Source: DAIRET01 sp036795455
GTDB lineage: Bacteria > Bacteroidota > Ignavibacteria > Ignavibacteriales > Ignavibacteriaceae
Assembly: GCA_036795455.1 (NCBI GenBank)
Contig: DAIRET010000078.1
Span: 1-12,886 of the forward strand
Length of the DNA stretch: 12,886 nucleotides
Direction of reading: 5' to 3'
Part shown: piece after piece, positions 1 to 6,676 of the stretch
Layout of the letters: each line of letters opens with the position of its first letter
Position numbering within the stretch: the stretch's first letter is position 1
The notes under the pieces: generated by a model
Database searches by the model: none
Told to the model about the DNA's origin: nothing
Seen by the model: the letters and a program-made list of their open reading frames with translations, nothing else
Translations under genes and position numbers: made by a program

Positions 1-1
1 T

Positions 2-745
2 TCATTCCATACGGCATTCGATACTCCGAATGAAGTTCTATATGAAGCTACACGCGGTATTGCAGATATTATTACGGTCGAAGGTTTGATTAACGTTGAC
101 TTTGCGGATGTTCGTGCAGTGATGAATCAAAGCGGCGTTGCAATGATGGGGTGCGGAATTGCAAGCGGTGAGAACCGTGCTATTGAAGCTGCGCAAAAAG
201 CAATTTCAAGTCCTTTGCTTGACGGCGTTAAAATTAAAGGAGCAAAAAGTGTTCTACTTAATGTTACCGGTTCAAGTAATCTTACGCTTCATGAAGTTAT
301 TGAAGGCAACAGGGTTATTTCGGAAGCGGCCGGTGAAGAAGCAAATGTTATTTTCGGATGTGTTAAAAATGAAGAACTGAAAGACTATGTATCCTACACA
401 GTGATTGCTACAGGATTCGATGATCCGAAGAAATCATATTCTACTCCGCCACCGACTCAAAAGAAAGCAGAACTACCGAAAGAAACAAGAATGAAAAGCG
501 GGTTCCTTTTTAACAGCAGGGATGATATAGACACGAATAACCTTGATGAACCTACAATTCTTAGAGTGCGGAAACCGGATGTTAAACTTCAAAAGGATGA
601 CGATTCTTCAATCCAACCCGGGTTCGGATTTGACAGGTTGAAGAACTTCACGATTGATGATAACAAAGAGAAAGAAGAAGTTACAAATGATTACCAGGAT
701 AACGATGAGGAAAGTTCTTCTTTCTTAAGAATGATGATGGATTAA
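2..745 (+). CDS. ftsZ: Cell division protein FtsZ, C-terminal part (5' end outside window)
   Basis: FtsZ is the tubulin-like GTPase that polymerises into the cytokinetic ring. The reading frame is open from base 2, giving 247 visible residues; the GTP-binding N-terminal half lies upstream of the window. Visible residues 17-38 hold the stretch from TRGIADIIT through the T7 loop (GLINVDFADVR), whose Asp residues complete the GTPase site of the neighbouring subunit. The C-terminal subdomain follows (MMGCGIASGENRA, then a beta-sheet region ending near VIATGFDD). From about residue 137 the protein is a charged, Pro/Ser/Lys/Asp-rich linker typical of FtsZ. The last ten residues, SSSFLRMMMD, look like the conserved C-terminal peptide (FLR core) that docks FtsA and other partners, though its usual Ile-Pro-Ala is replaced by Ser-Ser-Ser. 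The TAA stop is followed by a convergent gene. Identification is secure. Confidence 0.96.
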   Translation, partial: SFHTAFDTPNEVLYEATRGIADIITVEGLINVDFADVRAVMNQSGVAMMGCGIASGENRAIEAAQKAISSPLLDGVKIKGAKSVLLNVTGSSNLTLHEVIEGNRVISEAAGEEANVIFGCVKNEELKDYVSYTVIATGFDDPKKSYSTPPPTQKKAELPKETRMKSGFLFNSRDDIDTNNLDEPTILRVRKPDVKLQKDDDSSIQPGFGFDRLKNFTIDDNKEKEEVTNDYQDNDEESSSFLRMMMD

Positions 746-787
746 AAAGAAGGGGCGAACTCTCTCCTGGAACTTGATTAGAACGGA

Positions 788-864
788 GATTCTTTACTCA
801 AAGATTAGAGTTTGAACCGCTACTTTTTATTCCTGATTCTATGTAATCAAAGGAGTAAAGAGTT
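788..864. repeat. Long imperfect inverted repeat between convergent genes
   Basis: In the 155-base gap between ftsZ and the convergent cysteine-rich gene, TCTTTACTC (791-799) is perfectly complementary to GAGTAAAGA (853-861). After small internal loops (AAA and AAAG), GATTA (803-807) pairs with TAATC (844-848). Three more outer pairs, two of them G-T, extend the stem to 788-864. The position fits a terminator or protective 3' hairpin for ftsZ and/or the convergent gene. There is no GC-rich stem and no T run directly after it, so a classical intrinsic terminator is not supported. Nothing else was seen in 746-900. Confidence 0.4.
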
Positions 865-900
865 GAAATCGATATGCAGAAATAAAATTGAGTAAGTTTT

Positions 901-1107
901 TTATTCGTCTGTATATCTTGATTCTACAGTTAGATTATTTTCTTCATCTATTTTGATAATAATCCGGTTGGGACGACAGCAGACTGTACAATCCTCGATA
1001 AAGTCGAATTTACTTCCGGTTGTTAAATCAAGCCAAACTTCGTTTTCTTTACCGCAGTACTGGCAAATCCAATTAATATTTTCATCCGTAGTTCGTTTTA
1101 TTTTCAT
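901..1107 (-). CDS. Small CPXCG-type cysteine-rich putative zinc-binding protein
   Basis: This is a 68-residue protein with Cys at 15, 18, 40, 43 and 44. The pattern CQYCGKE...FIEDCTVCCRP matches the small CPXCG-motif cysteine-rich family (Cys_rich_CPXG type), whose members have CPYCGE followed by EDCxVCCRP. The two Cys pairs suggest a zinc ribbon; the usual Pro of the first knuckle is Gln here. The function of the family is not known to me. The ATG at 1107 is chosen because a GAGG Shine-Dalgarno lies six bases before it; an in-frame TTG at 1125 would add six residues but puts that GAGG inside the gene. The gene is convergent with ftsZ and divergent from cydA, sharing with cydA the 132-base region 1108-1239. 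Family assignment is fairly sure; the role is unknown. Confidence 0.8.
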   Translation of the reverse strand: MKIKRTTDENINWICQYCGKENEVWLDLTTGSKFDFIEDCTVCCRPNRIIIKIDEENNLTVESRYTDE

Positions 1108-1192
1108 CTGAAACCTCACAGTCAAACTTCAAAACATTCAAAGGCGAACTTAATCTTTTTTTTAGAAAGAAGAAAGATGGATTCTTATCCCG

Positions 1193-1223
1193 AATAATCG
1201 TTATTTTTACCACAACGATTATT
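1193..1223. promoter_or_regulatory. Perfect 10-bp inverted repeat upstream of cydA (candidate operator or 5'-UTR hairpin)
   Basis: AATAATCGTT (1193-1202) and AACGATTATT (1214-1223) are perfect inverted copies separated by 11 bases, so the half-site centres are 21 bases apart, about two helical turns. The element ends 16 bases before the cydA ATG and lies in the region shared with the divergent cysteine-rich gene. The left arm is also part of a smaller palindrome, AATAA-TCG-TTATT (1193-1205). It could be an operator for an oxygen- or redox-responsive regulator of cydAB, or an mRNA hairpin near the start codon. It does not match an FNR (TTGAT-N4-ATCAA) or Rex box that I can recognise. No convincing -35/-10 pair was found here for either gene. 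Confidence 0.45.
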
Positions 1224-1239
1224 TTAAAAGAGTAGTACG

Positions 1240-2613
1240 ATGGACACAGAAATATTAGCACGTATACAATTTGCATTAACAATATCATTTCACTATATCT
1301 ATCCTCCTTTAAGCATTGGACTTGGAGTCATCCTTGTTTTAATGGAAGGAATGTATCTAAAAACCGGGAACAAGATGTATGAAAATATGACTAAGTTCTG
1401 GGTGAAGATATTTGCACTTACTTTTGCACTTGGTGTTGCTACCGGTATTGTAATGGAATTTGAATTCGGTACCAACTGGGCAACTTATTCAAGATATGTA
1501 GGAGATGTTTTCGGAAGTGCTCTGGCAGCCGAAGGAATTTTTGCTTTCTTTCTTGAATCGGGTTTTCTTGCAATTCTTGTTTTTGGATGGAATAGAGTAT
1601 CACCCAAAGTACATTTCTTCGCTACCTGTATGGTTTCTCTCGGCTCTATGTTAAGTGCTGTGTGGATTGTTGTTGCGAATTCCTGGATGCAAACCCCCGC
1701 TGGTTTTCATATCGTGGGTGAAGGAATGAAAGCAAGAGCCGAAATTACAGATTTCTGGGGAATGGTCTTCAATCCATCATCAATTGATAGACTGTCTCAT
1801 ACGCTATCAGGGGCATGGCTTGCAGGGGCCTTTCTTGTTATAAGTGTTTCCGCTTACTATCTCTTGAAAAAAAGGCACATAGAAGTTGCTAAGTCTTCAA
1901 TGAAAATTGCCCTGGGACTTGCATTATTCGCATCACTGTTTCAATTATTTACCGGGCATAAAAGCGCAGTGGGTGTAAGTGAAAATCAACCGGCTAAATT
2001 AGCGGCATACGAAGCTCATTACGATTCACTTGCTGTCGGCGACCTCTACCTTTTCGGTTGGGTTGATGAAGAAAACAAAGAAGTTGAATACGGAATAGCA
2101 GTACCGGGATTTTTAACTTACCTTGTTTATGGAAATTTTGAAACAAAGCTCCGGGGATTAAACAGTTTTCCACATGATGAAATACCGCCTGTTAATATTG
2201 TGTTTCAAACTTATCATATAATGGTTGGATTGGGTTTCTTGATAATATTTGTTTCCGTTTTCGGCGTCTTTCTTTTATGGAGAAAAAAACTGTTTACATC
2301 AAATTGGTTCCTTAAGATTTTGGTTGCATCGGTTTTACTGCCACAAATCGCCAACCAGTTCGGATGGTTCTCTGCGGAGATTGGAAGACAACCATGGATA
2401 GTTTATGGTTTGTTAAGGACGTCGAATGCATTATCAAAAGCAGTTACAGCAAACGAAATACTCTTCTCTCTTATTCTATTTACACTGATTTATATCTTGT
2501 TGTTCGTTCTGTTCATCTTTTTACTTGATAGAAAAATTAAACATGGACCGGAAGACCCGGATTCAATTCCATCCGAGTATGAGCATGAAAAACAAATATT
2601 TTCTAAAAATTAA
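1240..2613 (+). CDS. cydA: Cytochrome bd quinol oxidase subunit I (CydA, short Q-loop type)
   Basis: CydA is the haem-carrying, quinol-binding membrane subunit of cytochrome bd oxidase, which reduces O2 to water without pumping protons. The 457-residue, multi-helix protein shows family landmarks: His18 (a haem ligand), Glu98 and Glu106 in the AAEGIFAFFLE helix, His187 and Met328 (expected haem b558 ligands), the quinol-loop sequence ENQPAKLAAYE with Lys253 and Glu258, and WFSAEIGRQPW at 376-385. Compared with E. coli numbering, as I recall it, positions before the Q-loop shift by +1 and the Met ligand by -65. About 66 residues of the long Q-loop are therefore absent, making this a short-loop enzyme. 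The residue two before the Met ligand is His326, where E. coli has Arg391. The Shine-Dalgarno is weak. cydB starts 12 bases after the stop, so the two are cotranscribed. Menaquinol from the men genes in this window is the likely substrate. Confidence 0.97.
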   Translation: MDTEILARIQFALTISFHYIYPPLSIGLGVILVLMEGMYLKTGNKMYENMTKFWVKIFALTFALGVATGIVMEFEFGTNWATYSRYVGDVFGSALAAEGIFAFFLESGFLAILVFGWNRVSPKVHFFATCMVSLGSMLSAVWIVVANSWMQTPAGFHIVGEGMKARAEITDFWGMVFNPSSIDRLSHTLSGAWLAGAFLVISVSAYYLLKKRHIEVAKSSMKIALGLALFASLFQLFTGHKSAVGVSENQPAKLAAYEAHYDSLAVGDLYLFGWVDEENKEVEYGIAVPGFLTYLVYGNFETKLRGLNSFPHDEIPPVNIVFQTYHIMVGLGFLIIFVSVFGVFLLWRKKLFTSNWFLKILVASVLLPQIANQFGWFSAEIGRQPWIVYGLLRTSNALSKAVTANEILFSLILFTLIYILLFVLFIFLLDRKIKHGPEDPDSIPSEYEHEKQIFSKN

Positions 2614-2625
2614 CCGGGAGTTAAA

Positions 2626-3654
2626 ATGGAATTCACATTTGATTTAAATACAATATGGTTTATTTTGATAGGAGTTTTACTAACCGGTTATGCCATCCTT
2701 GATGGTTTTGACCTTGGTGTCGGTGCGCTTCACCTTTTTACTAAAGAAGACATTGACAGACGCATTTTGATTAATGCTATAGGTCCGGTTTGGGATGGAA
2801 ATGAAGTGTGGCTTGTAACAGGCGGCGGAGCGTTATTTGCTGCGTTCCCCGATGTTTATGCCACAGTATTCTCCGGTTTTTATATTCCGTTTATGCTTCT
2901 CCTTTTTGTTTTGATATTCAGGGCAGTTGCAATTGAGTTCCGCAGTAAAAGGGAATCAAAAAGATGGAGAAGCATGTGGGATAAAGCATTCAGCTTTTCA
3001 AGTTTTTTTATTGCGTTTCTAATGGGAGTAGCACTCGGTAACATAATAGTCGGTATACCGGTGGATTCAACAAAAGAGTATGTGGGGGGATTGTTTAATT
3101 TATTGAATCCATATTCCATTTTAATTGGAATTACAACTGTTGCTCTGTTTATGATGCACGGAGCAATTTATCTTGTAATGAAAACTGAAGGCACGCTGCA
3201 GGATATTGTACGGGGATGGGTGAATAATACTATAATTTTCTTTGTTATAACATACGTTACATCAACAATGGCAACTTTGATTTACTATCCACACATGGCA
3301 GAAGTATTCAAGAATAATCCACATTTCTTTTTAATTGCTTTGTTGAATATGCTTGCAGTTGCAAATATTCCGAGGGAGATTCACCATAAAAGAGAATTCA
3401 GAGCGTTCTTATCTTCATGTGCAAGCATCGCAGCTTTGCTTGCCGTTTTTGCTATCGGACTATTTCCGAATTTTGTTATTTCAAGCATTGATCCGGCTTT
3501 TAATTTGAACATATACAATGCTTCGTCATCGCAAAAAACATTAAGTGTAATGCTGACAATTGCAATAATCGGTATTCCGTTTGTGCTTGCATACACTATC
3601 AGTATTTACTGGGTATTCCGAGGTAAAGTTAAAATTGATAGTATGAGCTACTAA
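2626..3654 (+). CDS. cydB: Cytochrome bd quinol oxidase subunit II (CydB)
   Basis: This is the second integral membrane subunit, which pairs with CydA and is needed for assembly and for the proton path to the haem site. The 342 residues form a hydrophobic protein with roughly eight to nine helices. Diagnostic stretches are GYAILDGFDLGVGAL at 21-35 (Asp26 and Asp29), GPVWDGNEVWL at 53-63, and GGGALFAAFPDVYATVFSGFY leading into the conserved EFRSK. A GGGAG-like Shine-Dalgarno (CCGGGAG) lies five bases before the ATG, much better than that of cydA. The gene is 12 bases downstream of cydA. No small third subunit (CydX/CydS) can be found in the 88 bases that follow, and no cydC or cydD transporter gene is in the window. 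The length is slightly below that of E. coli CydB. Confidence 0.96.
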   Translation: MEFTFDLNTIWFILIGVLLTGYAILDGFDLGVGALHLFTKEDIDRRILINAIGPVWDGNEVWLVTGGGALFAAFPDVYATVFSGFYIPFMLLLFVLIFRAVAIEFRSKRESKRWRSMWDKAFSFSSFFIAFLMGVALGNIIVGIPVDSTKEYVGGLFNLLNPYSILIGITTVALFMMHGAIYLVMKTEGTLQDIVRGWVNNTIIFFVITYVTSTMATLIYYPHMAEVFKNNPHFFLIALLNMLAVANIPREIHHKREFRAFLSSCASIAALLAVFAIGLFPNFVISSIDPAFNLNIYNASSSQKTLSVMLTIAIIGIPFVLAYTISIYWVFRGKVKIDSMSY

Positions 3655-3690
3655 GTACGATAGTAATTTTTACGCATTCATACTTTCTTC

Positions 3691-3719
3691 TTGACTTTTG
3701 TATGAAAATATATTAAAAT
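3691..3719 (+). promoter_or_regulatory. Near-consensus sigma70-type promoter upstream of the truncated dnaE gene
   Basis: TTGACT (3691-3696) is separated by exactly 17 bases from TAAAAT (3714-3719); each differs from the -35/-10 consensus by one base. Transcription would start near 3726, about 17 bases before the ATG at 3743. The -10 hexamer forms the left end of the palindrome 3714-3743, so a protein bound there would block RNA polymerase. Confidence 0.6.
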
Positions 3720-3743
3720 AGTGTACAAATGTACACTATTTTA
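3714..3743. promoter_or_regulatory. Perfect 30-base palindrome overlapping -10, start site and first base of the ATG; candidate repressor operator
   Basis: Fourteen bases (3714-3727, TAAAATAGTGTACA) are perfectly complementary to 3730-3743 (TGTACACTATTTTA) around a central AA. The inner core is GTGTACA-AA-TGTACAC. It covers the -10 hexamer and the expected transcription start, the classical place for a repressor of the helix-turn-helix dimer type. Because SOS-type polymerase genes are commonly LexA-controlled, a LexA-like operator is the leading guess. I do not recognise the exact motif as any described LexA box. It could instead act as a hairpin terminator of cydAB or sequester the start codon, but a two-base loop is too tight for a fully closed hairpin. 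Confidence 0.6.
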
Positions 3744-5434
3744 TGAATTTTGAACTAGAACATACTGACCCGTTTATCGATTTAGGCAGTTACCGTTTGC
3801 CCGGGGATCGCAAACATTCTCCTAAAATTACGACTATTTATCCCGCACTCCCGAGAAAAACGGGAAATGTACATTTCGATATTTTCGATTATGAAATGCT
3901 TTTTAATGATGAAAGAACGAAAAAAATTATCCGGGAAGGGAATACAATAGGCTGCTTTTATATTGAATCTCCGGGTATGCGTTCACTGTTACAAAGACTT
4001 TCGGTAGATACTTTTGAAATGCTTACTGCCGCAAGTTCAGTTATTCGTCCCGGTGTAGCGGAAAGCGGAATGATGCAGGAATTCATTGCAAGGCACAAAG
4101 ATCCGAAACGAAGAAAATACCTGCTGCCTGAAATGGAAAAATATCTTGGGGAAACTTACGGTGTGATGATATACCAGGAAGATGTAATAAAAATAGCCCA
4201 TCATATAGCGGGACTTTCACTTGAAGATGCCGATCTTTTGCGGCGTGCAATGAGCGGAAAAATGCGTTCGCATAGCGCAATGGTAAAAATAAGAGAGAAG
4301 TTTTTTCAATCTGCAAAAAGCAGAAAACTTAATGCAACTATTGCTCTTGAATTATGGCGGCAGATTGAATCGTTTGCCGGGTATGCGTTCTGTAAAGCTC
4401 ACAGTGCTTCTTTTGCTCTCCTCTCGTTTCAGGTCGCTTATCTTAAAGTACACTACCCGGCGGAATTTATGGCAAGCGTTTTAAGCAACGGCGGCGGTTA
4501 TTACTCCGCTGCTGTTTATGTCCAGGAAGCAATTAGACTGGGAATAAAAATTCATCTACCGTGTGTAAATAAAAGCGAATACCAGTATACCGGTAAAGAA
4601 AAAGAGATACGCATCGGCTTGATGGCGATTAAAAATCTATCAAAAAACAGTGTAGATGGAATAATTGCAGAAAGAAAAACTAACGGGAAGTTTGTGTCAC
4701 TCGCGGATTTCCTCGTACGAACCCGTTCCGGCTACGAAGAAACCGCAGCATTGATCAAATGCGGTGCAATGGACAGTTTCGGACAAACGCGTCCTACTCT
4801 TATGAGATTACTTGATGTTTATTTGAAAAAAAGAAGACTGCTGGATGAAAGTTACAACGATCTATTTATGTCGGAAACTTACCGGCTCGAAAAAGAAGTT
4901 GTAACTGGAACGGAATATTCAATTGAAGAAAAATGCCGTATTGAGTTTGAAATGTTTGATTACATGGTTACCCGTCATCCTCTGCATTTTTTTGAAAAGT
5001 GGACGTCGGATTCAGCTATTGTTAAAGCAGCAGACATGCGGAAGTACAATAACAAAAAAGTTAAAATGATCGGCTGGTATATGACATCCAAAAGAATAAA
5101 AACAAGGAAAGGGGATATAATGAAATTCCTTTCGCTCGAAGATTTGTCGGGTACATTTGAAGCGGTGCTTTTTCCCAAAACTTATAATAAATATGCAGTA
5201 GATACTTTATCAATGGGACCCTTTATACTGGAAGGAAAAGTTGATATTGAAAACGGGAATAATCTTGTAGTGGATAAATTAGAAATTCTTACGGTTAAAG
5301 AACTGAAGGCTTCGGTTCAAAAGGATAGCGTAGAGCATAACTACTACGGCGATAAAGAGAAAGTAACCGAAGAGGAATTCCTGCTTGCAACATCAATCAA
5401 AAAAGAAAATCTTGTTATGGCTTATGCAGGGTAA
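3743..5434 (+). CDS. N-terminally truncated DnaE-type DNA polymerase III alpha subunit (no PHP or catalytic palm)
   Basis: A full DnaE has about 1,000-1,160 residues; this has 563. Homology starts near residue 42 with the fingers (NTIGCFYIESPGMR at 67-80, SSVIRPGVAESGMMQEF, GETYGVMIYQEDV at 136-148, DADLLRRAMSGK, FAGYAFCKAHSASFALLSFQ). A helix-hairpin-helix segment follows at about 333-357 (IKCGAMDSFGQTRP), then YNDLF at 371-375 where the clamp-binding QxxLF motif is expected, and an OB fold at about 438-515. The PHP domain and all three palm aspartates are missing. cydB ends 88 bases upstream, so there is no room for them. The first 40 residues have no counterpart I recognise. GCFYIESP and AASSVIRPGVAESG resemble the accessory, SOS-associated DnaE proteins rather than the replicative enzyme. 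No frameshift interrupts the frame, and it has its own promoter and palindrome. No Shine-Dalgarno precedes the ATG. It cannot polymerise DNA alone; it is either a decaying remnant or a retained accessory module. Confidence 0.85.
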   Translation: MNFELEHTDPFIDLGSYRLPGDRKHSPKITTIYPALPRKTGNVHFDIFDYEMLFNDERTKKIIREGNTIGCFYIESPGMRSLLQRLSVDTFEMLTAASSVIRPGVAESGMMQEFIARHKDPKRRKYLLPEMEKYLGETYGVMIYQEDVIKIAHHIAGLSLEDADLLRRAMSGKMRSHSAMVKIREKFFQSAKSRKLNATIALELWRQIESFAGYAFCKAHSASFALLSFQVAYLKVHYPAEFMASVLSNGGGYYSAAVYVQEAIRLGIKIHLPCVNKSEYQYTGKEKEIRIGLMAIKNLSKNSVDGIIAERKTNGKFVSLADFLVRTRSGYEETAALIKCGAMDSFGQTRPTLMRLLDVYLKKRRLLDESYNDLFMSETYRLEKEVVTGTEYSIEEKCRIEFEMFDYMVTRHPLHFFEKWTSDSAIVKAADMRKYNNKKVKMIGWYMTSKRIKTRKGDIMKFLSLEDLSGTFEAVLFPKTYNKYAVDTLSMGPFILEGKVDIENGNNLVVDKLEILTVKELKASVQKDSVEHNYYGDKEKVTEEEFLLATSIKKENLVMAYAG

Positions 5435-5499
5435 GAGGAGGGAGTGAAATACTTTTTATTGTCTTAGAAGGTGATGAAACAATAATTCCAAATTTTAAT

Positions 5500-5524
5500 C
5501 ACTTTATGATATTTTTATAAGGTG
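5500..5524 (+). terminator. Possible weak hairpin terminator after the truncated dnaE gene
   Basis: CACTTTAT (5500-5507) pairs with ATAAGGTG (5517-5524), eight pairs including one G-T, around a nine-base loop rich in T. Only TTT follows, so this is a weak candidate. It lies between the dnaE stop and the methyltransferase promoter. Confidence 0.25.
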
Positions 5525-5542
5525 TTTGCTATTGAAATTAAC

Positions 5543-5572
5543 TTGACAAATTAGAAAAAACATATATATTTG
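5543..5572 (+). promoter_or_regulatory. Promoter of the methyltransferase gene
   Basis: TTGACA (5543-5548), a perfect -35 consensus, is followed after 16 bases by TATATT (5565-5570). The bases 5565-5572, TATATTTG, also fit the TAnnTTTG -7 element described for Bacteroidota promoters. Transcription would start near 5578, leaving a leader of about 37 bases before the ATG at 5615. Confidence 0.6.
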
Positions 5573-5577
5573 CGCAT

Positions 5578-5593
5578 GGTTGTATAAGGTTGT
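5578..5593 (+). repeat. Two direct GGTTGT repeats one helical turn apart in the methyltransferase leader
   Basis: GGTTGT occurs at 5578-5583 and again at 5588-5593, a period of ten bases, immediately at the predicted transcription start. Same-face repeats at this place could bind the helix-turn-helix domain fused to the methyltransferase and give autoregulation. The repeats are short and could be chance. Confidence 0.3.
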
Positions 5594-5614
5594 TTAATAT
5601 ATTTAGCATATCAA

Positions 5615-6676
5615 ATGGAAAAATACTATAGTATTAGCGAAGCCGCAGAAATTTTGGGCGTTAATAGTGAAACTTTACGAAGATGGGATAGAACCGGGAA
5701 ATTTTCTTCAGTTAGGCACCCCATAAATAATTATAGGGTATACCCATCTTCAAAAGTAAACCAGTTAGTTAAAGAACTTCATCTGGAGTTCTACGCTGAA
5801 AAATCAAATCAAAAGCTACCTGCCCCGTTTTTCCAATCCCCCTTCGGTTCTCTTTACAATATTGATGCAATTCAGTTTTTGAAATCACTTGATAATGAAA
5901 GCGTAGATTTGATCTTTGCTGATCCTCCGTATAACATTAAAAAAGCTGAGTGGGATACTTTTCATTCGCAAAAGCAATATGTGGAATGGAGTATATTATG
6001 GATACGGGAGGCACAAAGAATTTTAAAACCACATGGTTCACTCTATGTTTGCGGTTTTTCAGAGATTCTTGCTGATATTAAATGGGCAGCAAGTTATTTA
6101 TTTACCGGTTGTAAATGGTTAGTCTGGTTTTACAGGAATAAAGCAAATCTTGGCAATGATTGGGGCAGATCTCACGAAAGTATTCTTCATTTTAGAAAGA
6201 GTAAAGATTTTATTTTTAACATTAATCAGGTTAGAATTAAATATAATGCACATACACTAAAATATCCCATACGCTCTCAAGCTGAATCATCTCAGTATAA
6301 TAATAATGGCAAAGAATATATATGGCAGCCAAATCCTTTAGGGGCAAAACCAAAAGATGTATTTGAAATTCCAACTCTGTCAAATGGCTCGTGGGAAAAA
6401 ACCGATCATACTACGCAAAAACCGGTTGAGTTGATTAAAAAATTAGTTCTCGCTTCTTCAAATCCCGGACAAATTATCGTTGATCCATTCGGTGGTTCTG
6501 GAACTACTTACGCCGTTGCTGAAGCATTTGAAAGAAAATGGTTAGGAAGCGAAAAACAAATTGAGTACTGTAATATAATTAAAGAAAGAATGCTTGATAG
6601 CGGACATCTTTCGCGGATTGTTACAGGTAAAGATGAGGTTGAAGCTATTCAAAGAAGACAAAAACTAAGGTCGTAA
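5615..6676 (+). CDS. Beta-class DNA methyltransferase (N6-adenine or N4-cytosine) with N-terminal MerR-like HTH
   Basis: This is the modification enzyme of a type II restriction-modification pair; it transfers a methyl group from S-adenosylmethionine to an exocyclic amino group in DNA. Residues 4-45 form a MerR/excisionase-like helix-turn-helix (SISEAAEILGVNSETLRRWDRTGKF, then NNYRVYP). The catalytic motif DPPY is at 103-106, followed by a central segment WLVWFYRNKANLGNDWGRSHESIL, HTTQKP at 265-270 and the SAM-binding DPFGGSGTT at 290-298. Catalytic motif before SAM motif defines the beta class. DPPY fits N6-adenine slightly better than N4-cytosine, but sequence alone does not decide. The central segment is probably the target-recognition region. 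The gene has its own promoter. Its last 12 bases overlap the end of the convergent nuclease gene. No Shine-Dalgarno is seen; ATG 5615 is chosen because the HTH begins directly after it. Confidence 0.92.
   Translation: MEKYYSISEAAEILGVNSETLRRWDRTGKFSSVRHPINNYRVYPSSKVNQLVKELHLEFYAEKSNQKLPAPFFQSPFGSLYNIDAIQFLKSLDNESVDLIFADPPYNIKKAEWDTFHSQKQYVEWSILWIREAQRILKPHGSLYVCGFSEILADIKWAASYLFTGCKWLVWFYRNKANLGNDWGRSHESILHFRKSKDFIFNINQVRIKYNAHTLKYPIRSQAESSQYNNNGKEYIWQPNPLGAKPKDVFEIPTLSNGSWEKTDHTTQKPVELIKKLVLASSNPGQIIVDPFGGSGTTYAVAEAFERKWLGSEKQIEYCNIIKERMLDSGHLSRIVTGKDEVEAIQRRQKLRS

Noticed and set aside
901..1125. Longer start (TTG at 1125) for the cysteine-rich protein
   Set aside because: The GAGG Shine-Dalgarno lies correctly before the ATG at 1107 and the extra six residues precede the conserved region.
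1082..1288. 68-residue minus-strand frame over the cydA start
   Set aside because: Low-complexity translation with no family resemblance, overlapping the shared regulatory region and the start of cydA; a shadow frame.
3655..3742. Small cydX/cydS-type gene after cydB
   Set aside because: The only short ATG frame stops after a few codons; no hydrophobic small protein can be translated from this gap on the plus strand.
3714..3743. Palindrome as a plain Rho-independent terminator of cydAB
   Set aside because: The stem is AT-rich with a two-base centre and only four T at its end, and it begins inside a near-consensus -10. An operator is the better reading, though a secondary terminator role is not excluded.
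3743..3860. Split-intein origin of the half-length DnaE, as in cyanobacterial DnaE
   Set aside because: The N-terminus lacks the intein C-fragment features: no terminal His-Asn followed by Cys, Ser or Thr at a splice junction, and the sequence does not resemble known DnaE intein C parts.
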